Below, in pieces: positions 20,860-29,129 of a stretch of 34,488 nucleotides of DNA. Where the stretch lies: the NCBI GenBank assembly GCA_903813345.2, contig CAIIXF020000078.1, positions 1 through 34,488 of the forward strand, read 5' to 3'. A program made the position numbers and the translations under genes. Each line of letters starts with the position of its first letter. Position 1 is the first letter of the stretch. This DNA comes from Owenia fusiformis (taxonomy: Eukaryota > Annelida > Polychaeta > Sabellida > Oweniidae). Below the pieces are notes generated by a model. The model did no database searches, was not told where the DNA came from, and saw only the letters and a program-made list of their open reading frames with translations.

Positions 20860-20963
20860 GATTTTGAATCAATTGTGAGACTTTGGAACAATTCTCGCAA
20901 GTTGAAACAATATCAGGTTTAAAAGTGAACATTGATAAATAGGTCAACATTATTTCTTCTAAC
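20860..20963 (+). pseudogene. LINE reverse transcriptase fragment, thumb-side region
   Basis: The frame reads NCETLEQFSQVETISGLKVN followed by IDK and a stop. F-x-x-x-(S)-G-L-K-(V/I)-N-x-x-K is the conserved segment shortly after the catalytic Asp pair in non-LTR reverse transcriptases. About 290 bases separate it from the motif B piece, and the Asp-pair region is missing or scrambled. It is the last recognisable part of this broken LINE. Confidence 0.55.
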
Positions 20964-21386
20964 ATTTTTAAGATTTAAAACAGGAAAAACACAAACAACC
21001 ATATGAATCAACAAATTCAGATCTAAATTTTCTATCAACAGGAAAGATATTTATACCTATGTCAAATCATTTACCTTTCTTATAGGTACTCTACCAAAGG
21101 TTGGCCGGTAATTTAAGCAAAATCTCCACAATAATACCAGTACTTGGCATTTGTCCGATTGGAGATGAGAGCCCTACTGGGTAGACTCATCTGTATCAGC
21201 TGGGGGGTCACCACCTAGTTCAGGCATTGAAGGAAACCAAGAAGATACTCATGGATATATCTTGTCATAACACATGTAAAATTTGAACCAAATCACAAAC
21301 TAACAGATGGTGTGTATATATCTCATGAGGAGGTCATGGCGTCTTATAAGTGAATGCAAGTTTAATCAACCATAAATGTTTTAAAT

Positions 21387-21430
21387 TTTCATACCAATCA
21401 GTTTTACATGCAAAACTGATTGGTATGAAA
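21387..21430. repeat. Perfect 19-bp hairpin with 6-base loop
   Basis: tttcataccaatcagtttt (21387-21405), loop acatgc, and aaaactgattggtatgaaa (21412-21430) pair perfectly. It lies about 40 bases upstream of the pogo-like transposase relic. A perfect arm in a region where every element is mutated suggests recent origin. Confidence 0.85.
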
Positions 21431-21470
21431 CTGAACCAATTACATATTTTGAATAATGATTCCCCAACAA

Positions 21471-21760
21471 GAAAAGATGAACTGTTGGTGTGCGACTTTT
21501 TCAGAGTACACATTACCCCACAAGTGAATGCTGAGAGACAACTACAACACTGACATGGCAGTTATCCCTGGAGGCTGTACTAGTGTGCTGCAGCCGAGTG
21601 ACATTTCATGGAACCATCTATTTAAATACTTTACAGATCTCTATGACGAGTGGTTGGTGGATGGCCCCCTTAGTTTAACAAAAGGGGGAAATTGGCGCCC
21701 ACCAGACAGAACCACACTTCTGAAACTGCTCGACTGTCTACCGTATCCATGTATAAAATA
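21471..21760 (+). pseudogene. Pogo/Tigger-like DDE transposase fragment
   Basis: One frame reads KDELLVCDFFRVHITPQVNA. After a frame change near 21535 a second reads NYNTDMAVIPGGCTSVLQPS, DISWNHLFKYFTDLYDEWL and LTKGGNWRPPDRTTLLKLL. The D-x-F-R-x-H block, the IPGG-x-TS-x-LQP block and the following D-x-S-x-N segment are the second and third catalytic regions of pogo/Tigger transposases; both Asp residues are present. The N-terminal DNA-binding part and first catalytic Asp are absent, and the frame is broken. The C-terminal tail runs into a simple repeat (21782-21820). Residues TKGGNWRPPD resemble the family's conserved TKGGN tail. Confidence 0.85.
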
Positions 21761-21781
21761 CCCCAACAAAATTGTTATTAT

Positions 21782-21820
21782 ACATCTACTTATTCATCTA
21801 CTTATACATCTACTTATTCA
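21782..21820. repeat. 12-bp tandem repeat (ctacttattcat)
   Basis: About three copies of a catctacttat-type unit follow the pogo-like relic. The Ser-Thr-Tyr-rich open frame across it is produced by the repeat. Confidence 0.75.
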
Positions 21821-21861
21821 TATGACTATGTATATTTTGAATCATATGAAACTAGCACTTT

Positions 21862-22311
21862 AATTCTAAAGCTAGATACATTACTTCCATAGATTGATGA
21901 GTAAATCAGGTCTCACTTACAGAATAGTTTGCCATGAAAAACCTAGTGCAAGTATATAACACTTTATTAGTCTGAATAAGCTTTGTTCAAAATACACTTT
22001 GTATTAGTTGGCAAAACAATTCTTAGTGCCATTTTTCTATTGCAGGTTTTATGAGGAAGCATAACATCACCAAATCCCAGATTTTGCAGTTGGCCAACCA
22101 AAAAAGGAGAGACCTCAGACGGAAAATAGTTAAACAAAGGACAAGATCTAGTACTGTCTGAACTAATTAGTATTAGCTAAACGTTACATGCATGTACTGA
22201 GGGGATTGTTAGAAAGTTGATATGCAAACTGCAAAGAGATAATGAGCCAAAAATCTACCTAAATTGAAACAATTTTTGTTTTGGCTGCTCTTTATTTTTG
22301 ATTCTCTCTTT
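21862..22311 (+). repeat. 450-bp duplicated segment, copy 1 (partner 25409-25857)
   Basis: From attctaaagctagatac to ttttgattctctcttt this segment recurs in the same orientation at 25409-25857 with only a few differences. It contains an intron-like stretch, a 3' splice site (atttttctattgcag) and a short basic exon (22046-22161). The flanks differ at both ends: a pogo relic upstream here, a Crypton scrap upstream of the other copy. The high identity implies recent duplication or recent insertion of one family. Confidence 0.9.
22046..22161 (+). CDS. Basic C-terminal exon, copy 1
   Basis: After atttttctattgcag one frame is open for 37 codons to TGA: MRKHNITKSQILQLANQKRR, DLRRKIVKQRTRSSTV. It would be a Lys/Arg-rich helical tail. 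The copy at 25594-25709 keeps the acceptor, frame and stop, with one residue changed (final Val to Asp). The parent protein is not identified. The placement of copy 2 directly before RecQ sequence hints at a shared element but does not prove it. Confidence 0.4.
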
Positions 22312-22424
22312 AAATAATAATGCATATTCATTACCTTCATTTCTTTAGCCTCAGAGTCATTTATCTTCTTAGTGTTACTATGAAATTGTTGACGCATCAT
22401 TTTTGTACACTACGAAAATATCAA

Positions 22425-22605
22425 AATCATGGAAAACCAGTTTTCTGGTATTCAATGGTAGAGATTTTTATCATGACACCGGTAATTACCATGGAAAAGT
22501 TCATGATTTTTTACCATGGAGAACTGTAATTTACCATGAAATACCGGTATTTTACCATGGAAAACCGGTAATCATGAACAACCATGGAGACCATGGTTTT
22601 TTTCT
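22425..22605. repeat. Cluster of ACCATGG and ACCGGT palindromes
   Basis: Within about 180 bases the word ccatgg appears five times (for example ttaccatggaaaag, tttaccatggagaac, caaccatggagaccatgg), with near-copies catggaaaacc and accatgaaatacc. accggt occurs twice, with the near-form taccggta. The units look like degenerate 30-base repeats of alternating orientation. Confidence 0.7.
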
Positions 22606-23245
22606 TAAGGGTGACTTTAATACATTATCTAGTCTAGCTAAATACTGCTCAATTATGAACAATTCTATTTAACAAAGACCATTGGCAAAAACTATACATA
22701 AAATAATGTGCAATAGAAGAGAATATGATATTTAAAACTTTTACATCTGAGCATATTTTTTATATATTTTTACATTACTTATTTCAGTATCTTATACGCC
22801 TAAGCCGGCGGGACTGTTAATTATTGTATGATATTTTAGTATGTATATTGTTATCTACAGTGTGAGACTTAAATAAATATTTTACTAACTAACTTCAATA
22901 TGTAACCCATGTTTTAATAACATCACCTTTCAATGGTTTAAAAACATTAGCCTTTAAATGCTTTCGAAGCAAGCCAGTTAACTTTATTGTACAGTTCAAT
23001 AGCCAAGTGAATTCAAGGCAATCAAGCCAATTATCTTTTCTTATCCAGAGGCATGCCAAACATGTACAGCTAAGGCAAAGGCTGGCAATGTGGTAACTTC
23101 TTAGGCTTCAATCTTGTACATTTGGTTTTGCTGATTTTATACGCAGGTACAATTTTTATAATTTATTACACATCTCCAAATTGTTTTACATATTCCTATT
23201 GGCTTTACATGGGTCACAAATATATATTTTCTTTTTTTCATTTAG
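22606..23245. other. No gene seen
   Basis: AT-rich intergenic or intronic sequence up to the acceptor of the TNP2-like relic. An AATAAA word at about 22872 has no gene to serve. Confidence 0.45.
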
Positions 23246-23786
23246 AAAATAGACAGCAACATTCGAAATATAAGAATTGAAAACAACTGTATTTTTAGTG
23301 CATTGACAAGAGCATGGGTTGCGTGTACAGTCAGAAGAGGTGGCAAAACAGAGCCAATGACCGAAGCAATTCCAAAAGGTTGTGTTTTGTTGTCAAGGTT
23401 TAACTTGACACCCACAAGGGAGATTCAAACCAATGAATTTGGATACAATGTCTGTGATACCAATCTAAGTACAACTCTAAATGTTGATTGGTTCCTTTCA
23501 AATTCACTCAGCTTTTTTATGGAACCATGTACATGGTGATAAATAACTTACCACATGAGGAGAGATTAAAAGAGGAGAACGTGATCCTGGTTGGACTTAT
23601 GACTGGCCCAAAGGAGACCAAGAAACATATGATTGGCTATTTGAAATCCCTTGTTTATGAACAAATGGAACTTTAAGAGGTATATATCGAGAGAATCTTT
23701 GTGAACTTGGAAACTTCTTTAGACTAAGGCTTATGTGTGCTGCATCCCTGCATGTAGAAGTGTGTGGGGTGTATATCGGAGAAAAG
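23246..23786 (+). pseudogene. TNP2-like (Transposase_21/EnSpm-type) transposase, upstream exon
   Basis: The acceptor ttttttcatttag opens a frame reading SALTRAWVACTVRRGG and LSTTLNVDWFLSNSLSFF. After a one-base shift it reads MYMVINNLPHEERLKEENV, ILVGLMTGPKETKKHMIGYL and KSLVYEQMEL. After another shift it reads LRGIYRENLCELGNFFRL and MCAASLHVEVCGVYIGEK, ending at donor gtacat. The NLP-x-x-x-R-x-x-x-ENx-ILVG block followed by GP-x-E and the L-x-P/S-L-V segment is characteristic of TNP2-like transposases (CACTA/EnSpm relatives). Two frameshifts make it dead. It continues in exons at 24300 and 24799. Confidence 0.7.
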
Positions 23787-24299
23787 GTACATGGCATTGG
23801 ATCTTAGTTTTTTGACTTATTCAATTATGACCATGGTTCCAGCACTACAATAGCAGTATTACTCCAAATTCTAAATAAGTTAACTTCACTCAACCCAACC
23901 TCATTTCTACACATTCCTTCATTAGGGAACAATATTCAAATGAAATTCACAAACAGGAATTGACAACAAATAAACAGAAAATGATTTATGATAATCTGTA
24001 CCACTTTGTATATTATTAGTAACCATGTGCTTTTGATACAATAAAATTGATACATTTGTTTCTCGCGCACGCCTCTATTCAAATATTATACACACATCAT
24101 TATAAACATTTTTGTTTGCAAGCTAGCAATTGTGTGACCACCAATCCTGATTGGTTGTATCATACGAGTGCATGTATATCTATAAAGAACTAGCTGAGTA
24201 CTTGTCTCTCTGCATAAAACTGTATGTAGAGCACAAATCAGTCACACATCTTTTCTACTAGCAATTGACTGAAGGACAAAGGTGAGTTTCACTTCTTAG

Positions 24300-24483
24300 T
24301 AAAATTATCAAGAGGAAAATGTGCACTGAGGAAAATCACAAACATGCGATTGCAGAAAGAGCTCAACAAGGCAGAGGAAGCGTTCAGATATACCCTTGCC
24401 CAGATCCAGATAATGTTCCACCTCGAAGAACTCCTGATAAATTGAAACAACAAGGAATTGAAGCTGAGGAGACAAACAAACAT
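24300..24483 (+). pseudogene. TNP2-like transposase, middle exon
   Basis: The acceptor ttcacttcttag precedes 61 open codons ending at an exact consensus donor (aaacat|gtaagt). The product reads IIKRKMCTEENHKHAIAERA, then QGRGSVQIYPCPDPDNVPP, RRTPDKLKQQGIEAE. The YP-x-x-x-D-N-x-P-x-R-R-T pattern is the spacer typical of animal TNP2-like transposases before the G-V-K-G block, which opens the next exon in phase 0. A tataaag word at about 24180 upstream could suggest a promoter, but this exon fits better as internal. Confidence 0.65.
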
Positions 24484-24798
24484 GTAAGTTTAATATTATT
24501 TAAATGTTTCAAAATTAGCAGCTTCAGTATATTTTTCAGAGAATATATTAAATTATATGATATTGTGAAATAATAAAGTGCATATCGTACAATGGAAAAA
24601 AGCTTCTCTAAGAATATGAAAATATTAATCTTGTATCAATTTTTTGATAACCTGTATTGAACATACATTTCATATGCTTATACCAAGGGACAAGGGAACA
24701 CTGTTTGATAAAAAGTTTTCAAGATGGCCATAATTTATCAAAACATTTTTTGTTAAGTGGGATTTGCTACTCTAAATGTTTGCAATACTGTTTTAAAG

Positions 24799-25014
24799 GT
24801 GAAAGGAGTAAAACATCTTGCAAGCCTACACTTCCTGAACAATGGGGAAATCTATTGCGATATCTCTTTAGATTGGCTCCATGGAGTATGTTTGGGAATC
24901 CACAGCAACATGTTACACTATTTCTTCCACAAAAAAAAAAAATATAAAGCAGAGCCTTTTTCGCTTGTTAAAGAGACAGGAAAATTGACGAGAGACTGGA
25001 GGACATTCAGCTAA
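24799..25014 (+). pseudogene. TNP2-like transposase, D-x-x-H exon
   Basis: The exon joins in phase to 24300-24483 and reads VKGVKHLASLHFLNNGEI, then CDISLDWLHGVCLGIHSNML, HYFFHKKKK. GVKG-x-x-x-L followed by D-x-x-H-x-x-x-L-G is the catalytic-region hallmark of the family. An A-run codes the KKKK stretch and is a likely slippage site. The frame closes with TAA after LTRDWRTFS, where the family normally continues. The conserved D-W-x-H-G and L-G residues are intact. Confidence 0.7.
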
Positions 25015-25027
25015 CATCAGATTTTAA

Positions 25028-25174
25028 AACGGATTGTACAAATCTGTGCATGGTTTGTGCTCAATCACAAATGGATCAATTTTTGTTAAATATGTAGACG
25101 AGAATGGCATTGCAAGTATTTATTCAAATACAGAGGAACTTTATGAAGATTCATTCCAATGGATAAGTTTGTAA
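25028..25174 (+). pseudogene. Probable C-terminal piece of the TNP2-like relic
   Basis: After a stop at 25025-25027 the frame reads NGLYKSVHGLCSITNGSIF, VKYVDENGIASIYSNTEELY, EDSFQWISL and TAA. The F-V-x-Y-V-D-E-N segment looks like the small beta-rich tail found at the end of some TNP2-like proteins. The link is inferred from position and style; otherwise unrecognised. Confidence 0.35.
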
Positions 25175-25351
25175 TATCTGTCTGACTGAAAATTAGACAG
25201 ACCTTAGAAATTAAGAGCTTAATTGTAGTATTCAAAGAACAGTTCTATTTTTACAAAAAGTTGTATTTATTATGTAGTTTTATATACCTTTAGAAAGAGA
25301 TATTTTATATGGGGCCATCATTTTTGACACCCTGTACTACAACAGAAGGTG

Positions 25352-25408
25352 TTTTTTGATATTATGCTTCATTTTGGCAGACGAGGCCGTGAAGGTCTTC
25401 GTGACCAA
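25352..25408 (+). pseudogene. Crypton-like tyrosine recombinase scrap
   Basis: About 19 codons read TVFFDIMLHFGRRGREGLRD, matching the F-D-I-M-x-x-F-G-R-R-G-R-E-x-L-R signature of Crypton-derived (DUF3504-type) tyrosine recombinase domains. The match stops within a few codons, at the left boundary of the duplicated 450-bp segment (25409). The short length limits certainty, but the motif is very distinctive. Confidence 0.65.
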
Positions 25409-25857
25409 AAATTCTAAAGCTAGATACATGACTTCCATAGATTGATGAGTAAATCAGGTCTCACTTACAGAATAGTTTGCCCTGAAAAACCTAGTGCAAG
25501 TATATGACACTTTATTAGTCTGAATAAGCTTTGTTCAAAATACACTTTGTATTAGTTGGCAAAACAATTCTTAGTGCCATTTTTCTATTGCAGGTTTTAT
25601 GAGGAAGCATAACATCACCAAATCCCAGATTTTGCAGTTGGCCAACCAAAAAAGGAGAGACCTCAGACGGAAAATAGTTAAACAAAGGACAAGATCTAGT
25701 ACTGACTGAACTAATTTGTATAGCTAAACGTTACATGCATGTACTGAGGGGATTGTTACAAAGTTGACATGCAAACTACAAAGAGATAATGAGCCAAAAA
25801 TCTACCTAAATTGAAACAATTTTTGTTTTGGCTGCTTTTTATTTTTGATTCTCTCTT
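25409..25857 (+). repeat. 450-bp duplicated segment, copy 2 (partner 21862-22311)
   Basis: Near-identical to 21862-22311, including the splice acceptor and basic exon (25594-25709, ending SSTD then TGA). Its left edge cuts into a Crypton-like reading frame and its right edge lies less than 20 bases from RecQ-derived sequence. This suggests an insertion into, or fusion between, older elements. Confidence 0.9.
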
Positions 25858-25875
25858 TCTTATTGTTTACAACAA

Positions 25876-26408
25876 GTCTTCAAAATTAATTTCAAATAGA
25901 CTAATGGAAACACATACCAGCACAACTTCCAAACGAGACAAAGTACAAATCATTTCAAATTTTACTAGAAAAGACAGCACATTCTAATATGTACTGTGGC
26001 TTTTGGTCATGGAGTTTCTATAGATGACATAGATGTTGTGATTAACTGGGGCTACCCAAGAGGCATTCTCCAGTTTTGGCAAGAGATTAGAAGATGTGCC
26101 CGCAATATGTCACATGGAAAAGCTATTCTATGTAGAATGCTCTCATGTTTCCAAAATAGAAGACAATTTCAAGTATTAAAGAAGAAGATAGATAGACCAA
26201 GAAAGTAGATAGATTTTTAAATGTCATTGGAATAAATCCCAATCAACAAAGAGTTGATCTTACTGTCAAGAATAATGGAGGAGGAATCAGCAAGATCTAT
26301 TGCCTCAACGAATGCCCTAATAGATTCAGCCTTACTGAGTTATCTCCACTAAATGCTCAACATTACAGCAAAAAAGTCCTTCAAACTTATTGGGAATTTT
26401 ACAACTAA
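25876..26408 (+). pseudogene. RecQ-type helicase, second helicase domain (motifs IV-VI) and tail
   Basis: One frame reads SKLISNRLMETHTSTTSKRD, KVQIISNFTRKDST. After a small shift it reads ILICTVAFGHGVSIDDIDVV, INWGYPRGILQFWQEIRRC and ARNMSHGKAILC. T-x-AFG-x-G is RecQ motif V; QE-x-x-R-x-x-R is motif VI with the first Gly of QEIGRAGRD lost to Arg. A tail follows in another frame: VIGINPNQQRVDLTVKN, NGGGISKIYCLNECPNRF and SPLNAQHYSKKVLQTYWEF to a stop near 26406. The tail is not a known RQC or HRDC domain. Frameshifts and changed motif VI residues show it is inactive. A shortened copy is at 34247-34488. Confidence 0.8.
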
Positions 26409-26825
26409 CTTGTGTGAAGGTTGGCTGTCCATTAGGTGCAAATTTGAAGGAGGCAAAAGGAGCCATACAATGAATGAAGATTTGGCAATAACTATATATA
26501 ATGCATTTATTTTATTAAAAATAATTTATTCCAGCTTTAGCTTGCTTATTATAAATCTACTTTGCCTAATATAAAAACAACAATTATTAATTATTTTCAG
26601 CTGCCTCAATGAGTCATTAATCATTTATAAACATATATGTAATTACATGTACTGTACATTATTCCAAGTAAAAATATTTTCTAATGAATATAAATAGCAT
26701 GTGGCTGGTCTTACAAATTCAATAAGGCCATAACAATCGATTTGCACATCCTATCTCTTCAAGCCATGACTCCAATGTCCTTTGCTTAAAACCATTCCCA
26801 TGATTCTAAATGCATTTGCCTCCAG
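26409..26825. other. No gene seen
   Basis: AT-rich sequence with one short open frame (from 26353) overlapping the RecQ tail in a different frame, taken as chance. It ends in a pyrimidine-containing acceptor before the kinase-like exon. Confidence 0.4.
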
Positions 26826-27064
26826 ATCAACCGTTAGAAGAGTTCATACCATACCTAGATATCAACCTGACAGCATTGGCTACATCACTGGCCATTCTGA
26901 CAGAAGGTTCCTTTGGGTCTGTAGGGACGCTGAGTGACCAAGCTGGAGCTGAAATTGCCGTAAAGAAAATGGAATCAACTGCCAACCTTATACAAGAAGC
27001 GATCATCCATCTTAAAAGGATGGAACATGTCCAGCAGCTCATCACCATACATCCTACACTGTGA
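26826..27064 (+). CDS. Protein-kinase-like exon (N-lobe)
   Basis: Following gcatttgcctccag, one frame is open to a TGA at 27062-27064. It reads PLEEFIPYLDINLTALATSL, ILTEGSFGSVGTLSDQAGA, EIAVKKMESTANLIQEAIIH and LKRMEHVQQLITI. This matches the protein-kinase N-lobe: glycine-rich loop G-S-F-G-x-V, the A-V-K lysine, the alpha-C glutamate in Q-E-A and the H-x-x-x-x-x-L that follows. The first loop glycine appears replaced (TEGSFG). No catalytic loop or DFG is readable downstream before the frame closes. It may be a single exon of a host kinase, a captured fragment or a pseudogene. Confidence 0.55.
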
Positions 27065-27457
27065 TTACCAGCCCTATGAAAATCTTGATGTGAACATAAT
27101 CTTTGTAAATGCCCACCTGCTCTAAGACCATGCAAAAGATTTGGATCAAGATTACAGTGTGTTTGTTCATGCTGCAATTTCCAATTTCAAAATTGTCCAA
27201 AATTTTTGATTAAGTAGACAATGGCTATTTCAAAGGTAAAATTAATGAGCCAAAACTAGCAGACCTATGCTGCATTACAGGTAGCACTTAAACAATCTGC
27301 AATTGATTCCAAGCAAGTTAGAAGATTTTTGCTATCCTAAATATCAAACCTCAATGTAAAAGTCATATGTTAAAAACAAGCAAAAAGGTAAGGTAGATAA
27401 ACTTTGAAAATTGAACAAGTTCAATTTCAGATTTCAGACTCCAGATTTAGACTTTTT

Positions 27458-27531
27458 AAGCTGAGTCATCCACAATAAGCCGAGTCATCCAGAATAAGCC
27501 GAGTCATCCAGAATAAGCTGAGTCATCCAGC
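27458..27531. repeat. 19-bp tandem repeat, about four copies
   Basis: The unit agccgagtcatccagaata is repeated four times with single-base changes (agctgagtcatccacaata and similar). It is a local minisatellite in a probable intron. Confidence 0.9.
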
Positions 27532-27557
27532 AATTAATTTTTTCACTTGTTTATAGG

Positions 27558-27651
27558 CCAAAAAAGCTTTACAAGACAAATATAAAACCAGAAAGAAAAG
27601 GGCCCTGGAAGATGTCACATTCAACAATGTCAAGAGGACTTGGCATATATG
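27558..27651 (+). CDS. Possible short basic exon, unrecognised
   Basis: The acceptor cacttgtttatag precedes a frame reading AKKALQDKYKTRKKRALEDV, TFNNVKRTWHI and a stop. It is rich in Lys/Arg and helix-forming. There is no donor consensus at the end, so it is either terminal or decayed. Confidence 0.3.
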
Positions 27652-27844
27652 AACATAAAAAATACATGTAAGTCCATCTATCCTGGAATCCTAAAATTGG
27701 TATGCTTTCAAGCTTTTTTTAGATACCTAAGGGGGAAGGATTACAAAGAAAATATCATAACCAGCTATAAATCTCTTACTAAAGTATTGTATAGCACCAT
27801 AGCAATAATACAAAAAAAGTAGAAATAACCTTTATTCATTCCAG

Positions 27845-28080
27845 GCAATTCATTCGACAATCCACATCTTGTAAGGGCAATACAAAAGTCAAGTCTGTAC
27901 AAAAATTTCAGAGGGATCATAGAGGGGTTTGGGGACACACTCCCAACTTCCAAAGCTGCCTGGCCAGATTTGCCTTCATACAAGCAAGCAGACATGGTGG
28001 CTTTAAAACCTCCAGATATTGTATTTAAAGCTGTCAATGCCCTGGAAGATATGAGGCTTATTTGTGTTCTTCATGATAAG
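27845..28080 (+). CDS. Clean internal exon of unknown protein
   Basis: A good acceptor (ctttattcattccag) and a donor (gataag|gtacat) bracket 236 bases with one fully open frame of 78 codons, entering in phase 1 and leaving in phase 0. It reads NPHLVRAIQKSSLYKNFRG, IIEGFGDTLPTSKAAWPDLP, SYKQADMVALKPPDIVFKAV and NALEDMRLICVLHDK. Residue composition is that of a folded globular protein and there is no frameshift or stop. I do not recognise the family. A minus-strand open frame across it is a shadow. It could be host or recent-element coding sequence. Confidence 0.5.
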
Positions 28081-28299
28081 GTACATAGTATAAACACAAA
28101 ATAACATACTTTATTTCTCAACATCATCTTCTTGGTAGGAGTTGCACTGTACCATTCGTTATCATTTATATATTATGAATATTCATGTGTAGTCAATTAT
28201 AACTCAGTGACAAGGATTTTATCATAGTTTGTTGCTTTTAACATCTCAAATTGCCTGAAACGAATGCAATGCTCAAAATTTAGAATAATTGTGCAAATG

Positions 28300-28405
28300 A
28301 ATAAACACAAGGAGCACAGGCGTCTCAAACTCGCAACCTCGTGGTTACGGCGCCCAATCTCCTGGCTTGAACGTGCCGGAGCTCAAGCCCTCTCGGCCAA
28401 CTCCA
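28300..28405 (-). mobile_element. tRNA-derived SINE head (or tRNA pseudogene)
   Basis: On the minus strand, gttggccgagaggg (28388-28401) resembles a pol III A box and ggttgcgagtttgagac (28322-28338) a B box, about 50 bases apart. This spacing and the TGGCCGAGxGG start resemble a class II tRNA (Leu/Ser type). The B box departs from GGTTCGANTCC, so a functional tRNA is unlikely. An AT-rich tail follows on the minus strand toward 28250. A tRNA-derived SINE is the simplest reading. Confidence 0.5.
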
Positions 28406-28652
28406 CAACCCCAACAAAGATACTCTGCTTGTACAATTAACTTTGAATCAAAATGAAATAGAAATATTTGAGCAAGCAACACTAGGTCAGAGTAACTCTT
28501 AGGAATGGCTCAAGCAAAGAAAAGGCAGAATAACTTCCAGTATATTTCATTGTGTGCTTTCAAGACAGAAAACAGTAGAGTAGACACCAGATACAAACAC
28601 CTCATTAATATAGAGTTGCTGCAACAACTATCAGAGAGATTATTACTGAGAC

Positions 28653-28973
28653 ATGAAGAGCAATTACAAATGCACTACCATATACCATCTTAAGGGTTTG
28701 ACAGCTACAAATGCATGTTTGCGTGACATATTATGTCACACAAAAAAATGGCATGACTTCAAATTTTTCAGCAAATTCTTGACAAATACGCAAATTGCGA
28801 GACAGTTGGATGGCCTGATATGTGGACTCATAGAGTGTCTGGGCAAGGGGTTATATCTGCTCCAAGAATCTGTGAGTAGTATTGTAAATCTAAGGAAGGC
28901 ATGGTCACTGTTAAAGATCATCCATAATCTGGTTGCAAGAAGAGCTTGCAAACAGAAAAGAACACTTAGATAA
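28653..28973 (+). other. Open frame of 106 codons, unrecognised
   Basis: The ATG at 28653 overlaps the end of another short frame (28505-28693). From about residue 20 the product looks protein-like (FFSKFLTNTQIARQLDGLIC, LIECLGKGLYLLQESVSSI). A frame of this length in AT-rich DNA is somewhat unlikely by chance. I see no motif, splice support or family. It could be an element remnant. Confidence 0.25.
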
Positions 28974-29129
28974 TATGAGATGCAATTTATGAAGAGAGAA
29001 CTATACCACTGTGGAAATTAGCACAGAAGAGCAACATGGGGTATGGAAAAGTTCGATGAATAGTTGGCAATGACCTGAAGATGCATTTGATGACATGATT
29101 AAATATACTGATTTATATTAGATTCTGGT

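Noticed and set aside
19602-21218. Inverted 12-mers ctaggtggtgac / gtcaccacctag as TIRs of a 1.6 kb element
   Set aside because: A 12-base inverted match in 34 kb is expected by chance many times; flanks show no extended similarity or target duplication.
24170-24290. TATA box (tataaag) with initiator-like region as a promoter
   Set aside because: The exon downstream fits as an internal exon of the TNP2-like transposase with its own acceptor; a TATA word is expected by chance in AT-rich DNA.
28318-28405. Functional tRNA gene
   Set aside because: The B box departs from consensus and no acceptor-stem pairing could be traced, so SINE or pseudogene is more likely.
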